Below are positions 53,012 through 63,756 of a DNA stretch of 64,000 nt, one piece after another. This DNA is from Pseudomonas saponiphila. Its GTDB lineage: Bacteria > Pseudomonadota > Gammaproteobacteria > Pseudomonadales > Pseudomonadaceae. Under the pieces are notes generated by a model. It saw only the letters and a list, made by a program, of their open reading frames with translations, had not been told where the DNA came from and searched no databases. Both the position numbers and the translations under genes were made by a program. How positions within the stretch are numbered: position 1 is the stretch's first letter; each line of letters starts with the position of its first letter. Location: assembly GCF_900105185.1 (NCBI RefSeq), contig NZ_FNTJ01000001.1:1942501-2006500 (forward strand). The letters run 5' to 3'.

Positions 53012-56000
53012 TGAATCCGTTACCCGAGCGCATGCTGGCGCTGTCCAAGCGGTTCGCCGCCTTCAGCCCCCAGGAGCGTAGCGCCTTGCAGCGCAAGATG
53101 ATCGAGCAGGGGCTGTCCCTGGACCTGTTGCCGATCCCCGGGCGCAGCGAGCCACAGGCGCTGATGTGCGCGTCCTATGCACAGCAGCGCCTGTGGTTTC
53201 TCTGGCAGTTGGAGCCCGCCTCCAGCGCCTACAACCAATTGGCGGTACTGCGCCTGCAGGGCGACCTGCGGGACGCCGACCTGCAACGCAGCATCCAGTA
53301 CCTGATTGACCGGCATGAAGTGCTGCGCAGCACCTTCAGCCTGCACGGCCAACAGGTGATGCAGGTGATTCACCCTCGGCGCGAATTCCTCCTGCAACGC
53401 CTGGACTACAGCCAGCTTGCCGATGCCGGCCAACAGGTGGCCGCACAGGCGGCGGAGCAGGGCGAGCGTCCCTTCGACCTGGAGCATGACCTACTGCTGC
53501 GGGCGACCCTGATCAAGCTTGGCGAGCAGGAGCATGTGCTGCTGTTCTGCACCCACCACATCATCAGTGATGCCTGGTCTTTGCCGATCCTGGTGGGCGA
53601 GGTGACCCGCGCCTATGAGCATTGGCGCCAGCACCAGAGCGCTCCGCAGTTGCCCCCTCTGGCGGTGCAGTACGCGGACTTTGCCGTCTGGCAGCGCCTG
53701 TGGCTGGAAGCCGGCGAAGCCGAGCGCCAGTTGCAGTACTGGCGCGAGCGCCTGGGCACCGAGCCGCTGACCCTGGAACTGCCCCTGGATCGGCCGCGGC
53801 CGGCGGTGCGCAGCGCCCGGGGCGGGCGCCACGCCCTGGTCTTCGATCAGGAGCTGGACCGTGGTTTACGGGAGCTGGCCGCGAGCACCGGCTGCACCCT
53901 GTTCATGCTGTTGCTGGCGTCCCTGCAGGTGCTGCTGCAGCGTTACAGCGGTGCCCGGAGCATCCGCGTGGGTACGCCGGTGGCCAACCGCACCCGGGCC
54001 GAAGTCGAGGGGCTGATCGGCTTTTTCGTCAACACCCAGGTGTTGCAGGCCGAGGTCGATCCGCAGCAGTCGTTCAGCACCTTGCTGGCCCAGGTCAAGA
54101 CCCGGGTGTTGGAGGCCCAGGCTCACCAGGACCTGCCGTTCGAACAACTGGTCGATGCCCTGCAGCCCGAGCGCAGCTTGAACCAGAGCCCGCTGTTCCA
54201 GGTGCTCTACAACCACCTGGCGGGAGACAACGAAGGGGCCCGGGTGGAGATTCCCGGGCTGAAGATCGAGGCCCTGACCAGCGACAGCGAATCCGTGCGG
54301 TTCGACCTGACCTTTAACACCCATGAAGAAGGCGGGCGCCTGCACGCGGCCCTGGTCTACGCCAGCGACTTGTTCGACCCGCAGACCATCGAGCAGATGG
54401 CCCGGCATTGGCTCAATCTGTTGCGGGCCGTGGTGCGCGAACCGCAACGGCGTCTGGGTGAACTGCCCATGCTGGAAGCGGCAGAGCGCGCACAGATGGT
54501 TGAGCAGTGGAACCTCGGCAGCGCCTTTGAGCGTCCACCCCTGTCGGTGCCGGCCTGCGTCGAGGCCCATGCGGCGCGCAGCCCTGATGCGCTGGCGGTG
54601 GTCTGCGCCGAGCGGCAACTGACGTATCGACAGCTCAATGCCCAGGCCAACCGCCTGGCCCGCCAGCTGCGTGAGCGTGGCGTGGGGCCGGATGTGTTGG
54701 TGGGCATCGCCGCGCCACGTTCGATCGAGATGATCGTTGGCCTGCTGGCGGTGCTCAAGGCGGGTGGCGCCTACGTACCGCTGGACCCGGAATACCCTCA
54801 GGAGCGCCTCAACGGCATGATCGAGGACAGCGGCATTACCCAGTTGCTGGCCCAGCAACCGTTGATTGCGCGCTTTGCCGACCTGCCGGGGCTCTGTATC
54901 GAGCCCCTTGAGGATTCGCCGGCGCGTCAGGCCCTGAGTGACGACAATCTCGAACCCCTGACGGCTCCGGGGCACCTGGCGTACGTGATCTTCACGTCCG
55001 GCTCCACGGGGCGGGCCAAGGGCGTGACCATCAGCCACGGCGCCCTGGCCAACTACGTGGCGGCGATTCACCAGCGCCTGCCGCTGGCAACGGCCCGTAG
55101 CATGGCGCTGGTGTCCACGCCGGCAGCGGACCTGGGCCACACGGTGCTGTTCGGTGCCCTGTGCGGCGGCCAGGCACTGCACGTGATCGGCGCCGATCTG
55201 GCGGTTGACGGTGCGGGCCTGGGCCAGTACCTGCAACGCCAGCAGATCGATGTGCTGAAGATCGTTCCCTCGCACCTGGCGGCTTTGCTGGGTGAGGACA
55301 ACAGCGCGGTATTGCCACGCCAATGCCTGGTGCTGGGCGGCGAAGCCTGCCCGGTGAGCCTGGTGCAACGCATCCAGCGCCTGGCGCCGCAGTGCCGCAT
55401 CGTCAACCACTATGGGCCGACCGAAAGCACCGTGGGCGCCCTGACCCAGTCCGTGGAGGGCGACTGGTCCCAGGCCGCCTCGATTCCCATGGGCCGGCCG
55501 CTGACCAATGTCCGCGCCTATGTGCTGGACAGCGCAGGCCAACCGGCGGCCATCGGGAGCCTGGGCGAACTGTATCTGGCTGGTGCCGGGCTGGCCCGCG
55601 GTTACCATCGACGTCCTGAGCTGACCGCCGCCAGCTTCATCCCCGATCCTTTCGACCCGCAAGGCGGTGGCCGGCTGTACCGTACCGGCGATCAGGTGCG
55701 CTACCGCCGCGACGGCAGCATCGAGTTCTGCGGGCGCATCGACCAGCAGATCAAGATTCGTGGCTTCCGGGTCGAGCCGGGAGAAATCCAGGCCTGCCTG
55801 CACAGCCATCCCTGGGTGCGCGAGTGCGCGGTACTGGCCCTGGATGGACCCCAGGGCAAGCAGTTGGTGGCCTATCTGGTGTGCCAGCCCGGGCTCGACT
55901 CGGATCAGTGCAAGGAAGGGCTCAAGCAGCACCTGAATGCGCACCTGTCGGCCCATCAGGTGCCCAGCCACCTGCTGTTGCTGCCGGCGCTGCCCCTGAG

Positions 56001-59000
56001 CCCCAATGGCAAGCTCGATCGCCAGGCTCTGCCGCGCCCCGAGCAGGGGCGCCCGCAGGACCTCTACCGGGCCCCGCAGAACCCGCTGCAGCAGACCCTG
56101 GTGCAGATCTGGCAAGAGGTGCTGAACCAGCCACAGATCGGCATCAACGACAACTTCTTCGAGTTGGGTGGTGATTCGATCATTGCCATCCAGATGGTCA
56201 GTCGGGCGCGGCAGGCCGGGTTGCAGATTTCCTCCAGGGACGTATTCCGCTGCCAGAGCATTCTCGAACTGGCGGCGGTGGCCACGCAGGGCGCGGCCTT
56301 GCACATCGACCAGGGACCGGTGCGTGGCCAGATGCCGCTGACACCGATCCAGCAGGTCTTCTTTGCCAGCGACATTCCCCATCGCGAACACTGGAACCAA
56401 TCGTTGCTGTTGCGTCCCCGCGAACCACTGAAGGTGCAGTGGCTGGAGCGTGCCCTGAACCAGTTGCTGGTGCAGCACGATGCCTTGCGCCTGAGGTATC
56501 GGCAGCACGCCGGCCTGTGGCAGGCCGAACACCTGGATCAAGCTGAACCGGTGAGCGTCTGGCAGCGGCGGGTAACGGATGCCGCAGCGATCCAGGCCCT
56601 TGGGCAACAGGCCCAGAGCAGCCTCGACCTGGCGCAGGGACCATTGTTGCGTGCGGTGCTGATGGACCTGGACGACGGCAGCCAGCGCTTGCTGCTGGTC
56701 ATTCATCATCTGGTGGTGGACGGGGTGTCCTGGCGGATTCTGCTGGAAGACCTGCAGAGCCTCTACCGCCAACTGGCCGAGGGGGCCGCCCTGGCCCTGC
56801 CGCCCAAGACCAGTGCCTTCCAGGATTGGGCCGAGCATCTGCAAGAGTGGGCGCAGGACCTGGGGCACACCGGCGAGCTGGACTACTGGTGCCGGCAGCT
56901 GGAACAGGCGCCCCGGGATCTGCCCTTGGACTATGCCGCCGGGGAGAACCTGGCGTGCCATGGCACATCGATCAATGCCCGGTTGTCTCGCGAGCTGACC
57001 AGCCAACTGTTGCAGGAGGCACCCAAGGCCTACCGCACCCAGATCAACGACCTGCTGCTGACCGCCCTGGCGCGAGTGATCTGCCGTTGGACCGGACACG
57101 CGCAGATGCTGGTGCAACTGGAAGGCCACGGCCGCGAGGAGCTGTTCGCCGATGTCGACCTGTCACGTTCGGTGGGCTGGTTCACCAGCCTTTATCCGCT
57201 GTGCCTGACCCCCGTCGGACCGCTTCCGGACTCGATCAAGGCGGTCAAGGAAGACCTGCGTCGGGTTCCGGCCAACGGCCTGGGCTATGGCGCCTTGCGC
57301 TATCTGGGCGACATCAGCGTGCGCGAACGCCTGCAAGGGCTGGCGCAGCCGCGGATCACGTTCAACTATCTGGGGCAGTTCGATCAGAGCTTCGATTCGC
57401 AGTCGCTGTTTGCCCCGGCGGCCGAAGCGGCTGGCGATGAGCGCCATGCCGAGGCGCCGCTGGGGAACTGGTTGACCGTCAACAGCCAGGTCTATGGGGG
57501 AGAGCTTTCCCTGAGCTGGAGCTTCAGCCATCGGCTGTTCAAGCCTCAGACCGTTCAACGCCTGGCCGATGAGTACCTGCTGGAACTGCAGGCGCTGATC
57601 GAGCATTGCACCTTGGACACTTCGGCCGGCGTCTCGCCGTCGGACTTCCCCCTGGCCGGGCTGAACCAGGCCCAGCTGGATGCGCTGCCGGTGGCCGCGC
57701 GGAGCATCGTCGACCTGTACCCCTTGTCACCGATGCAGCAGGGCATGCTGTTCCACACCCTCTACGAGCAGGCCAGCGACGATTACGTGAATCAGCTGCG
57801 GGTGCCGGTCCAGGGTCTGGATCCACAACGTTTCTGCCAGGCCTGGCAGGACGCCTTGCAAGCCCATGACATTTTGCGCACTTCGTTCCACTGGCAGGCC
57901 GGGCTTGAACTGCCAGTGCAGATTGTCCAGCGTCAGCTGGCGTTGCCGTTCCGGGTGCTCGACTGGTCGGACGGCCAGGCCAGCGAGGCGGCCCTCGACG
58001 CCCTGGCCGGGGAAGAGCGCAGCCTGTGTGCGCACTTCGATCGGGCGCCGCTGTTGCGTCTGTGCCTGGTGCAGACCGCGGTGCAGCAATACCAACTGAT
58101 CTACACCAACCATCACATCCTGATGGATGGCTGGAGCAGCTCGCAGCTGATGAGCGAGGTGCTGCAACGCTACGCCGGGTTCGTGCCGCCACAGGCGCCG
58201 GGGCGTTATCGCGACTACATCCAGTGGCTGCAGCGCCAGGACCTGAACGCCTGCGAAGGCTTCTGGCGCGAGCGACTGGGGCATTTGGCGAGCCCGACCC
58301 GTCTGGCGGGCAGCATTGCCCTTGAAACCCCGCGGGCAGAGTCTGGCCATGGCGAGTTCCACCATGATTGGACGGCGCAGTGGACCGAGCGTCTGGTGGC
58401 CTTCGCCCGGCAACAGAAAATCACCGCCAATACCCTGTTGCAGGCGGCCTGGCTCCTGCTATTGCAGCGCTACACCGGACAGCGCACTGTGGCCTTCGGT
58501 GCGACGGTGGCCGGGCGTCCCTCGGAATTGCCGGGGATCGAGCGGCAGATCGGCCTGTTCATCAACACCCTGCCAGTGATCGGCACCCCCGAAGCGCAGA
58601 TGAGCGTGGCGCAGTGGCTGCAACAGGTTCAGGCGCACAACCTGCAACTGCGTGAATACGAACACACGCCGCTCAACGATATCCAGCGCTGGGCCGGCAG
58701 CAGCGGTGAAGCGCTGTTCGACACCCTGCTGGTGTTCGACAACTATCCGGTGGCCCAGGCCCTGGAGCAGGATGACGCTTGCAGCGTGCGTTTCGGCGCC
58801 GTGCACAGTCGTGAGCGCACCAACTATCCGCTGTCGGTGGCGGTGGCGCTGGAGCAGCGTCTGAGCATCAGCTACGGCTATGCCCGGGAGGCCTTCAGCG
58901 CGGCGGTGATCGAGCGCCTCAACGGCCACCTGCTGCACCTGCTGGCGCAGATGATCGACCACCCTCAGGTGCAACTGGGCGCCATCGAACTGTTGACCGC

Positions 59001-62000
59001 CGCCGAGACGGCCAGCCAATGCGTGGCGCCTGTCGCACCGGAGATTGAGCCGGCGGTGCACGAGAGCATCGGTGCCCTCGCTCAACGCTGGCCGGAGCGT
59101 CAGGCGGTGCTGTTTGCCGGGCAGCGCTTCACCTACGGAGAACTGGACCGCCGGGCCAACCGCCTGGCCCATGAACTGGTGGCCCGCGGGGTCGGCCAGG
59201 AGGTCCGGGTCGGCGTGGCGCTGCCGCGCAGCGAGGGTCTGCTGGTGGCCTTGCTGGCGGTGCTCAAGGCCGGCGGTGCCTTCGTGCCGCTGGACCTGAG
59301 CTACCCGGCCGAGCGCCTGGCCTACCTCATGGCGGACTCGGGCATGGCCCTGTTGCTCAGTGACACCGAGTCGCTGCAGCGCCTGCCCTCGGCCGCCGGC
59401 CTGGCGGTGCTTGATCTGTCGTGTCTGGAGGTCGGGCAGCATCCTCTCACCGCACCTGCGGTGACGGTGTCCCCGCAAAGCCTGGCGTATGTGATCTACA
59501 CCTCGGGTTCCACCGGCCAGCCCAAGGGCGTGACCGTGGCCCATGGCCCGCTGGCGATGCACTGTCGCACCACCGGCGAACGCTACGGCATGACGCCCGA
59601 GGACTGTGAACTGCACTTCCTGTCGTTTTCCTTCGACGGCGCCCATGAGCGTTGGCTGACCGCCTTTGTCTGCGGCGCCAGCCTGCTGCTGCGTGATGAC
59701 AGCTTGTGGACCGCGGAGCAGACCTGTGAAGCGATTCGCAGCCATGGCGTGACCATGGCCGGTTTCCCGCCGGCCTACCTGCATCAGTTGGCCGAACATG
59801 TGCAGCGGGTCGGCAATCCGCCGCCCATGCGCCTCTACAGCTTCGGCGGCGATGCCATGCCCCAGGCGAGCTTCGAACTGGTCCAGCAAGTGTTGCGTCC
59901 CCAGTACATGATCAACGGCTACGGGCCCACGGAAACCGTGGTTACGCCACTGGTGTGGAAAACCACCGCCGGTGAACCTTGCACGGCTGCCTATGCGCCC
60001 ATCGGTGAGTGCGTCGGCGAGCGCAGCGCCTATGTCCTGGACGCCGATCTCAATCCGCTGCCGGTAGGGGTCGCCGGGGAGTTGTACATCGGCGGCAATG
60101 GTCTGGCGCGAGGCTACCTGAACCGTTTCGCACAGACGGCCGAGCGCTTTGTTCCCGACCCCTACAGCCCTCTGGGGGGACGCCTGTATCGCACTGGCGA
60201 CGTGGTGCGCCAGGGCATTGACGGTGTGTTCGAGTACCTGGGGCGCATCGACAATCAGGTGAAGATCCGTGGATTCCGCATCGAGCTGGGGGAAATCGAA
60301 GCGCGCCTGATGGCCCATGAACAGATCAGCGAGGCTGTGGTTCTGGCCCGGGACACCGCCCATGGCCGGCGGCTGGTGGCCTATCTGGTGATGAACACCG
60401 CACGTCTTGACGACGAGCCGGGCCAGGAGCCGCTGCGCGAGGCGCTGCGCCAGGACCTCAAGGCGAGCCTGCCCGACTACATGGTGCCGTCCCATTGGTT
60501 GTTTCTCGACCGCTTGCCGCTGTCGCCCAATGGCAAGCTGGATCGCCAGGCGCTGCCCGTGCCGGAAACGGCCCAGGCCAGCCACGCCTACGTGGCTCCG
60601 CGCAGCGATCTGGAGAAGCGTCTGGCGCTGATCTGGCAAGACGTGCTGAAAGTGGCGCAGGTTGGTGTGAGCGACAACTTCTTTGAGCTGGGTGGTGACT
60701 CGATCATCTCCCTGCAACTGGTCAGCCGTGCGCGTCAGGCCTCGATCCGCTTCACCCCCAAGGACCTGTTCGAGCAACAGACCATCCAGGGGCTGGCCGC
60801 GGTAGCGCAGTGCGGGACGCAGGATGACATCGACCAGGCACCGGTGAGCGGCGACATGCCGCTGCTGCCGATCCAGCGCCTGTTCTTTGCCGAGCCGATT
60901 CCCCAGCGGCACCATTTCAACCAGTCGGTGTTGCTGATTCCGGCCACGCCATTGGACCCCCACGCGCTGGAGCGGGGCTTGCGGGCTTTGTTCGAGCATC
61001 ACGACGGCTTGCGCCTGCAATTCCAGCAGGGGACCGCAGGCTGGAGTGCCAGCCATGGCCCGCTGGATCAGACCGAGCCCGGCCCGGACTTGCTATGGCA
61101 GGCCGATGCGGTCGATGCCGGCGAGCTGGAACAGCTCTGCGAGAAGGTCCAGGGCAGCCTTGATCTGGAGCGCGGACCTTTGTTGCGGGCGCTGCTGGTG
61201 ACCCTGGCGGACTCCACCCAGCGCCTGTTGCTGGTGGCCCATCACCTGGTGGTGGATGGCGTGTCCTGGCGCCTGCTGTTCGAGGACCTGCAAAGCGCCT
61301 ACACCCAGGCGCTGGCCGGGCAGGCGGTGCAGTTGCCCGCCAAGAGCAGTTCTTATCAGGCCTTTGGCCGCCGCCTGCAAGCGTATGCCAATGGACCCGA
61401 GGCCCGGGCCGAGCTGGCCTACTGGCACGCGCAACTTGCGGGCGCACAGGCATCGTTGCCTGGGGTTGAACCCGGCACCCAGGCCTTGAGCCGCGACGCT
61501 GGCAGTGTGCAGGTACAACTCGATGCCGCGATCACGCAACGCTTGCTGCAGCGTGCTCCGGCCGCCTACCGGACCCAGGTCAACGACCTGCTGCTGGCGG
61601 CCCTGGCCCAGGTCATGGGGCAGTGGACCGGTCAGGCTTCGACCCTGATCCAGCTGGAAGGGCACGGTCGTGAGCCGCTCTTCGAGGACCTTGACCTGAG
61701 TCGCACCGTGGGCTGGTTCACCTCGGTCTTCCCGGTGCGCCTGAGCGCCGCGGACAGCGCCGAGGCCACGATCAAGCGGATCAAGGAACAACTGCGGGCG
61801 ATCCCCCACAAGGGGATCGGCTATGGCGCCCTGCGCTACCTGGGGGATACGGCCAGTCGCGAAGCGTTGCAGGGGCTCGCGCAACCCCGAGTCACCTTCA
61901 ACTACCTGGGGCAGTTCGATGGCACTTTCGACGATCCCCAGGCGCTGTTCGTTCCGGCGCCCGAGGCCCATGGCGCGGATACCAGCAGCGATGCGCCCCT

Positions 62001-63573
62001 GGGCAACTGGCTGTCCATCAGCGGCAAGGTGTACGACGGTCAACTGCGCCTGGACTGGAGTTTCAGCCAGCGCATGTTCGACAGCGCGCAGATCGAGGCG
62101 CTGGCCCGGGACTATATCCAGGCCCTGCAGGCGTTGGTGGAGCACTGCTGCCAGGCCCGCGGCGGGGTCACGCCGTCGGACTTCCCGCTGGCGCGACTGA
62201 CCCAGGAACAGCTGGATGCCCTGGCGCTGGTGCCGTCTCAGGTCGAGGACATCTACCCCTTGGCACCGATGCAGCAGGCCTTGTTGCAGCATGAGTTGCA
62301 GGCCCATGAGGCGGGGGATTTCGTCAACCAGATGTGCATGGATGTGCAAGGCGTCGACCCGCTGCGCCTGCGTCAGGCCTGGCAGCAGGCGATGGATACC
62401 CATGAGATCCTGCGCAGCCGTTTTGTCTGGGGGCCGGCCCTGGCGCAGCCGCTGCAGGTGGTGCACAAGCAGGTCGAGGTGCCGTTCCAGATACTCGACG
62501 GCACGGACCTGGACCGCGATGCCCTGGAGCGCCTGGCCCAGGCCGAACGACTCAAGGGGTTCGATCTGGCCCAGGCGCCGATGCTGCGTCTGCAGGCCAT
62601 CAGGCTGGGGGAAAACCGCTACCGGTTGATCTGTACCAACCATCACATCCTGCTGGACGGCTGGAGTGGGTTCCAGCTGTTCAACGATGTGCTGGCGGCC
62701 TACACCGGCCATGCCATCAGTCACCGGCCGGCTGGCTACCGTGACTACATTGCCTGGCTGCAGGCCCGGGACCATCAGGCCGACGAGCGCTTCTGGCGTG
62801 AGCAGCTCAAGGCGCTGAAGGCACCGACCTTGCTCAGTGCCTGTGCGATGGCCCAGGGCGATCGGCAGCGTGGTGGGCATCGTCAGCATTACTTCGACTT
62901 CGACGAGGCCCAGACCGAGCAACTGACCGTTTTTGCCCGGCAGCAGAAGATCACCGCCAACACCCTGGTGCAAGCGGCCTGGCTATTGCTCCTGCATGTG
63001 CATTGCGCTCAGTCCACGGTGGCCTGCGGCGCCACCATCGCCGGGCGCCCGCCCCAGCTCAAGGGCATCGAGCAGCAGTTGGGGCTGTACATCAACGATG
63101 TGCCGCTGGTGGCCACTATCGAGCCGGGGCAGCGCGTGGGTGACTGGCTGCAAGCGTTGCAGGGGCGCAATGTGCAGATGCGCGAGCATGGCTACAGCGC
63201 CTTGAGCGATATCCAGGACTGGGCCGGGTTGCCGGGCGGGGAGTTGAGCGACACGGTGATCGTGTTCGAGAACTATCCGGTCAGTGCCGCGTCGGCCGGT
63301 GCTGATCTCGGTGATTTGCGTTTGGAGAGCATGCACAGTTTCGAGCAGACCAGTTCGGCGCTGACCTTGTATGTCGAGCTCAAGGGGCAGTTGCAGTTCC
63401 ACTATGACCATCGGCTTGAGGCCTTCAGCGAGGCGGCGGTGCAGGGGTTGAACCTGCAACTGGTGCAGTTGCTTGGGGTGTTGGCACAAGGTTCGCCAAC
63501 GCGCTCGCTGGCGCAGGTGCTTGCGCAGCTGGGTGAGGCGCGGGTTCAGCGGGAGGTGCGGGTGGAGGCTTAG
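53011..63573 (+). CDS. Siderophore NRPS 3: C-A(Asp)-T-E-C-A(basic?)-T-E-C
   Basis: 3520 residues from ATG 53011, overlapping the NRPS2 stop. Domains: C1 (HHIISDA at 182), A1 (about 490-1000), T1 (LGGDS, Ser1056), E1 (HHLVVDG at 1232), C2 (HHILMDG at 1701), A2 (about 1990-2500), T2 (LGGDS, Ser2564), E2 (HHLVVDG at 2744) and a terminal C3 (HHILLDG at 3211). A1 pocket D-L-T-K-V-G-H-V-G is the standard Asp code. A2 pocket D-G-E-G-S-G-G-V-T has Glu at the position that often marks diamino or hydroxy-ornithine-type residues; this call is weak. Both residues would be D. There is no thioesterase domain: the chain must pass through C3 to a module outside this operon. Confidence 0.93.
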   Translation: MNPLPERMLALSKRFAAFSPQERSALQRKMIEQGLSLDLLPIPGRSEPQALMCASYAQQRLWFLWQLEPASSAYNQLAVLRLQGDLRDADLQRSIQYLIDRHEVLRSTFSLHGQQVMQVIHPRREFLLQRLDYSQLADAGQQVAAQAAEQGERPFDLEHDLLLRATLIKLGEQEHVLLFCTHHIISDAWSLPILVGEVTRAYEHWRQHQSAPQLPPLAVQYADFAVWQRLWLEAGEAERQLQYWRERLGTEPLTLELPLDRPRPAVRSARGGRHALVFDQELDRGLRELAASTGCTLFMLLLASLQVLLQRYSGARSIRVGTPVANRTRAEVEGLIGFFVNTQVLQAEVDPQQSFSTLLAQVKTRVLEAQAHQDLPFEQLVDALQPERSLNQSPLFQVLYNHLAGDNEGARVEIPGLKIEALTSDSESVRFDLTFNTHEEGGRLHAALVYASDLFDPQTIEQMARHWLNLLRAVVREPQRRLGELPMLEAAERAQMVEQWNLGSAFERPPLSVPACVEAHAARSPDALAVVCAERQLTYRQLNAQANRLARQLRERGVGPDVLVGIAAPRSIEMIVGLLAVLKAGGAYVPLDPEYPQERLNGMIEDSGITQLLAQQPLIARFADLPGLCIEPLEDSPARQALSDDNLEPLTAPGHLAYVIFTSGSTGRAKGVTISHGALANYVAAIHQRLPLATARSMALVSTPAADLGHTVLFGALCGGQALHVIGADLAVDGAGLGQYLQRQQIDVLKIVPSHLAALLGEDNSAVLPRQCLVLGGEACPVSLVQRIQRLAPQCRIVNHYGPTESTVGALTQSVEGDWSQAASIPMGRPLTNVRAYVLDSAGQPAAIGSLGELYLAGAGLARGYHRRPELTAASFIPDPFDPQGGGRLYRTGDQVRYRRDGSIEFCGRIDQQIKIRGFRVEPGEIQACLHSHPWVRECAVLALDGPQGKQLVAYLVCQPGLDSDQCKEGLKQHLNAHLSAHQVPSHLLLLPALPLSPNGKLDRQALPRPEQGRPQDLYRAPQNPLQQTLVQIWQEVLNQPQIGINDNFFELGGDSIIAIQMVSRARQAGLQISSRDVFRCQSILELAAVATQGAALHIDQGPVRGQMPLTPIQQVFFASDIPHREHWNQSLLLRPREPLKVQWLERALNQLLVQHDALRLRYRQHAGLWQAEHLDQAEPVSVWQRRVTDAAAIQALGQQAQSSLDLAQGPLLRAVLMDLDDGSQRLLLVIHHLVVDGVSWRILLEDLQSLYRQLAEGAALALPPKTSAFQDWAEHLQEWAQDLGHTGELDYWCRQLEQAPRDLPLDYAAGENLACHGTSINARLSRELTSQLLQEAPKAYRTQINDLLLTALARVICRWTGHAQMLVQLEGHGREELFADVDLSRSVGWFTSLYPLCLTPVGPLPDSIKAVKEDLRRVPANGLGYGALRYLGDISVRERLQGLAQPRITFNYLGQFDQSFDSQSLFAPAAEAAGDERHAEAPLGNWLTVNSQVYGGELSLSWSFSHRLFKPQTVQRLADEYLLELQALIEHCTLDTSAGVSPSDFPLAGLNQAQLDALPVAARSIVDLYPLSPMQQGMLFHTLYEQASDDYVNQLRVPVQGLDPQRFCQAWQDALQAHDILRTSFHWQAGLELPVQIVQRQLALPFRVLDWSDGQASEAALDALAGEERSLCAHFDRAPLLRLCLVQTAVQQYQLIYTNHHILMDGWSSSQLMSEVLQRYAGFVPPQAPGRYRDYIQWLQRQDLNACEGFWRERLGHLASPTRLAGSIALETPRAESGHGEFHHDWTAQWTERLVAFARQQKITANTLLQAAWLLLLQRYTGQRTVAFGATVAGRPSELPGIERQIGLFINTLPVIGTPEAQMSVAQWLQQVQAHNLQLREYEHTPLNDIQRWAGSSGEALFDTLLVFDNYPVAQALEQDDACSVRFGAVHSRERTNYPLSVAVALEQRLSISYGYAREAFSAAVIERLNGHLLHLLAQMIDHPQVQLGAIELLTAAETASQCVAPVAPEIEPAVHESIGALAQRWPERQAVLFAGQRFTYGELDRRANRLAHELVARGVGQEVRVGVALPRSEGLLVALLAVLKAGGAFVPLDLSYPAERLAYLMADSGMALLLSDTESLQRLPSAAGLAVLDLSCLEVGQHPLTAPAVTVSPQSLAYVIYTSGSTGQPKGVTVAHGPLAMHCRTTGERYGMTPEDCELHFLSFSFDGAHERWLTAFVCGASLLLRDDSLWTAEQTCEAIRSHGVTMAGFPPAYLHQLAEHVQRVGNPPPMRLYSFGGDAMPQASFELVQQVLRPQYMINGYGPTETVVTPLVWKTTAGEPCTAAYAPIGECVGERSAYVLDADLNPLPVGVAGELYIGGNGLARGYLNRFAQTAERFVPDPYSPLGGRLYRTGDVVRQGIDGVFEYLGRIDNQVKIRGFRIELGEIEARLMAHEQISEAVVLARDTAHGRRLVAYLVMNTARLDDEPGQEPLREALRQDLKASLPDYMVPSHWLFLDRLPLSPNGKLDRQALPVPETAQASHAYVAPRSDLEKRLALIWQDVLKVAQVGVSDNFFELGGDSIISLQLVSRARQASIRFTPKDLFEQQTIQGLAAVAQCGTQDDIDQAPVSGDMPLLPIQRLFFAEPIPQRHHFNQSVLLIPATPLDPHALERGLRALFEHHDGLRLQFQQGTAGWSASHGPLDQTEPGPDLLWQADAVDAGELEQLCEKVQGSLDLERGPLLRALLVTLADSTQRLLLVAHHLVVDGVSWRLLFEDLQSAYTQALAGQAVQLPAKSSSYQAFGRRLQAYANGPEARAELAYWHAQLAGAQASLPGVEPGTQALSRDAGSVQVQLDAAITQRLLQRAPAAYRTQVNDLLLAALAQVMGQWTGQASTLIQLEGHGREPLFEDLDLSRTVGWFTSVFPVRLSAADSAEATIKRIKEQLRAIPHKGIGYGALRYLGDTASREALQGLAQPRVTFNYLGQFDGTFDDPQALFVPAPEAHGADTSSDAPLGNWLSISGKVYDGQLRLDWSFSQRMFDSAQIEALARDYIQALQALVEHCCQARGGVTPSDFPLARLTQEQLDALALVPSQVEDIYPLAPMQQALLQHELQAHEAGDFVNQMCMDVQGVDPLRLRQAWQQAMDTHEILRSRFVWGPALAQPLQVVHKQVEVPFQILDGTDLDRDALERLAQAERLKGFDLAQAPMLRLQAIRLGENRYRLICTNHHILLDGWSGFQLFNDVLAAYTGHAISHRPAGYRDYIAWLQARDHQADERFWREQLKALKAPTLLSACAMAQGDRQRGGHRQHYFDFDEAQTEQLTVFARQQKITANTLVQAAWLLLLHVHCAQSTVACGATIAGRPPQLKGIEQQLGLYINDVPLVATIEPGQRVGDWLQALQGRNVQMREHGYSALSDIQDWAGLPGGELSDTVIVFENYPVSAASAGADLGDLRLESMHSFEQTSSALTLYVELKGQLQFHYDHRLEAFSEAAVQGLNLQLVQLLGVLAQGSPTRSLAQVLAQLGEARVQREVRVEA

Positions 63574-63596
63574 GCACAGGAAATTGACGTTAAGGG

Positions 63597-63630
63597 CGGG
63601 AGGGCAGGTGACTGTTCTCCCGTTTTTTTT
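63597..63630 (+). terminator. Rho-independent terminator after NRPS3
   Basis: CGGGAG and CTCCCG pair around a 14-base loop, followed by eight T. It ends the NRPS operon 24 bases after the stop, so no further synthetase gene is co-transcribed. Bases 63631-63756 hold nothing I can identify. Confidence 0.8.
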
Positions 63631-63756
63631 GGGGCGGTTGGGGGCATATCCGGTGCTGCGGGTGTGGCGGGTGGTGGTTTCGCCCTTACTCTGGCCATCG
63701 TGGTCAACGGGGCGTTCAGATCAAGAGCAAGAGCGCGACGGCGGCCTGAAGTCCCC

